From Ichthyophonus hoferi (lineage: Eukaryota; Opisthokonta; Ichthyosporea; Ichthyophonida; Ichthyophonidae): a stretch of 12,126 bases of DNA. This document shows positions 10,771 through 12,126 of the stretch, in pieces (the stretch's first letter is position 1; each line of letters opens with the position of its first letter). A model generated the notes under the pieces. That model was not told where the DNA came from and did not search any database. It worked only from the letters and a program-made list of their open reading frames with translations. The stretch lies in assembly GCA_002751075.1 (NCBI GenBank), contig NAOQ01000342.1:68283-80408 (forward strand), written 5' to 3'. The position numbers were made by a program, and so were the translations under genes.

Positions 10771-11907
10771 GCTGTTGCATATAAAGTAACACACATAATA
10801 GAATAAATACGATACAGAGTTAATCTCATATTATTTATTACACCAAATTAAAATTCTAATGTATATACATTTTGCTAAAAAAAAAAAAAAAAAACTTGAT
10901 ATCTTTCCTTCAAATAGACGGAATATAAAAATTAATATATATATATTAATGTTTATTGACAAATTATTGCAAGGGAATACTTCCACAACAAACTATTCTA
11001 TCTGACGTCTGCTAAATGAGATATTGTCCTTTAAGCCCAGTAAACACTGTATGTGGAAATAAAAATAGTATCAGTTGTACTGAATTATGTCTAACCGTTG
11101 TCATTAGAGAAACGGCAGGCTAAAGCTCTAGCTAGCTGCTCCTAAATATCTCTCTGTTGATTGGTGGATATATAGGCCTTCAGCTATTTAATAACAACAA
11201 CTACAGAAAACCTAGTACAGCAGGATCTATTTTTATTTTCAATACACGGTACGGGTTGCCAACGTCTTAGTTGAGAGGAAATATGACATTTATACAATGC
11301 AAACGTATATATTATCTACGATATAAATAGTGCTAGATAAATGGTAATGGGCTTTAACATATGTGTAGGTATTAAGGTATACTAGATAGTATTTTTGCCG
11401 CATCACCTCCCTATATTTTTACCAATTAGGCAATACAAAAAACCTCTATATTCATAGATATATTAATATATAGAGTCCTTTTATATAATATAATATAATG
11501 CAATACATTGATATATATAGAATATATTATTATTATGTAATGCATGATCTATATGTATATATATTTTTTTTATTGTTTTCATTATCTTTTACAAACGTTA
11601 TTTCTATTTATTTGCAGGTTTTTAAATATCTGAAAAATCAGATTGTAGTCTAATGGGACGTGTCTTGCTGGGCAAATTTTATTGAGTTTTACCACTCGGC
11701 TATACCTGCTAATAGATCGTTCATATTTATTAGAAATTGTTCAAAATTGCTATAACTTTCTAGAAAATTTGAGTGTAATGAAGGCAAAGAAGGAACAAGC
11801 GAGTATGCTGTTTCCTAAAATGATATATATCTAGGTCGTATTATGATATAATGTGAAGCGCCCCGAAATAATATATATGAAATTGAGTGAATTGTGATAT
11901 GAAAATT

Positions 11908-11930
11908 CCCCCCCCCCTCCCCCCCCTCTC
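11908..11930. repeat. C-rich tract on the plus strand
   Basis: Two runs of cytosines (about ten and eight) separated by a single T, ending CTCTC, in otherwise very AT-rich sequence. The minus strand is the matching G-rich tract. Confidence 0.95.
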
Positions 11931-12126
11931 ATTTATTATCTGTTTTGTTTTGCTTTTGTACTTGTTTGTTTCTACCACCGCCAGTGGTTAACTATCTTGG
12001 GGTAACTTTCAGATATTTGTGAATTAATCCATTAGAAGGATTTTGGGTAACTAATTAATTCTGAGGCACTCTATTTTAAGTATTTATAATTTAAGAAACT
12101 ACAATCACGATTAACGAGCTCGTAAA

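Larger units (their letters stand above)
9540..12126. other. Non-coding flank upstream of the kinase gene
   Basis: About 2.6 kb in which I can support no gene. It holds repeat copy B, an ATT microsatellite, an A18 run at 10877-10894, the perfect palindrome ATTAATATATATATATTAAT at 10931-10950 and a C-rich tract. The stretch from about 11620 to 11870 is less simple in composition. It starts with a strong splice-acceptor-like TTTATTTGCAG at about 11608-11618, but the frame after it closes within a dozen codons, so it may be a repeat fragment. Confidence 0.65.

Overview
This window looks like an ordinary piece of an AT-rich animal nuclear genome. It has two intron-bearing genes that use the standard genetic code and GT-AG splicing, separated by repeat-rich non-coding DNA. 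The protein families (a CAP-Gly microtubule-binding coiled-coil protein and an animal-type UMP-CMP kinase), introns of about 145-1240 nt and the AT-rich spacers fit an early-branching metazoan such as a sponge, placozoan or cnidarian. That placement is an inference from composition and gene structure only.

Layout. Positions 1-4536 (+) hold the 3' part of a CAP-Gly gene: a large exon open from the left edge to 2455, a 34-nt exon at 3187-3220, and a last exon ending with TGA at 4534-4536. Spliced, they give 854 residues in this window: a long coiled coil, a short helical region, a Ser/Thr-rich linker and a complete CAP-Gly domain at the extreme C-terminus. Positions 4537-6886 are a spacer between two converging genes, with a TTA microsatellite, homopolymer tracts and one copy of a dispersed repeat. 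Positions 6887-9106 (-) hold a complete six-coding-exon UMP-CMP kinase gene (187 residues). A probable 5' exon lies at about 9482-9533, and the start codon depends on which 3' splice site joins it. Positions about 9540-12126 have no gene I can support. They hold a second, longer copy of the dispersed repeat, an ATT microsatellite, an A18 run and a C-rich tract.

The two genes have no obvious shared pathway: one product acts on microtubules, the other on pyrimidine nucleotides. The more interesting points are the 34-nt exon that carries the heart of the tubulin-tail-binding motif, the splice-dependent start of the kinase, a direct repeat pair on either side of the kinase gene, and a 110-codon open frame without ATG inside an intron. 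I saw no CRISPR array, tRNA, rRNA, LTR or virus-like element, and no clear sign of a new multi-gene system.
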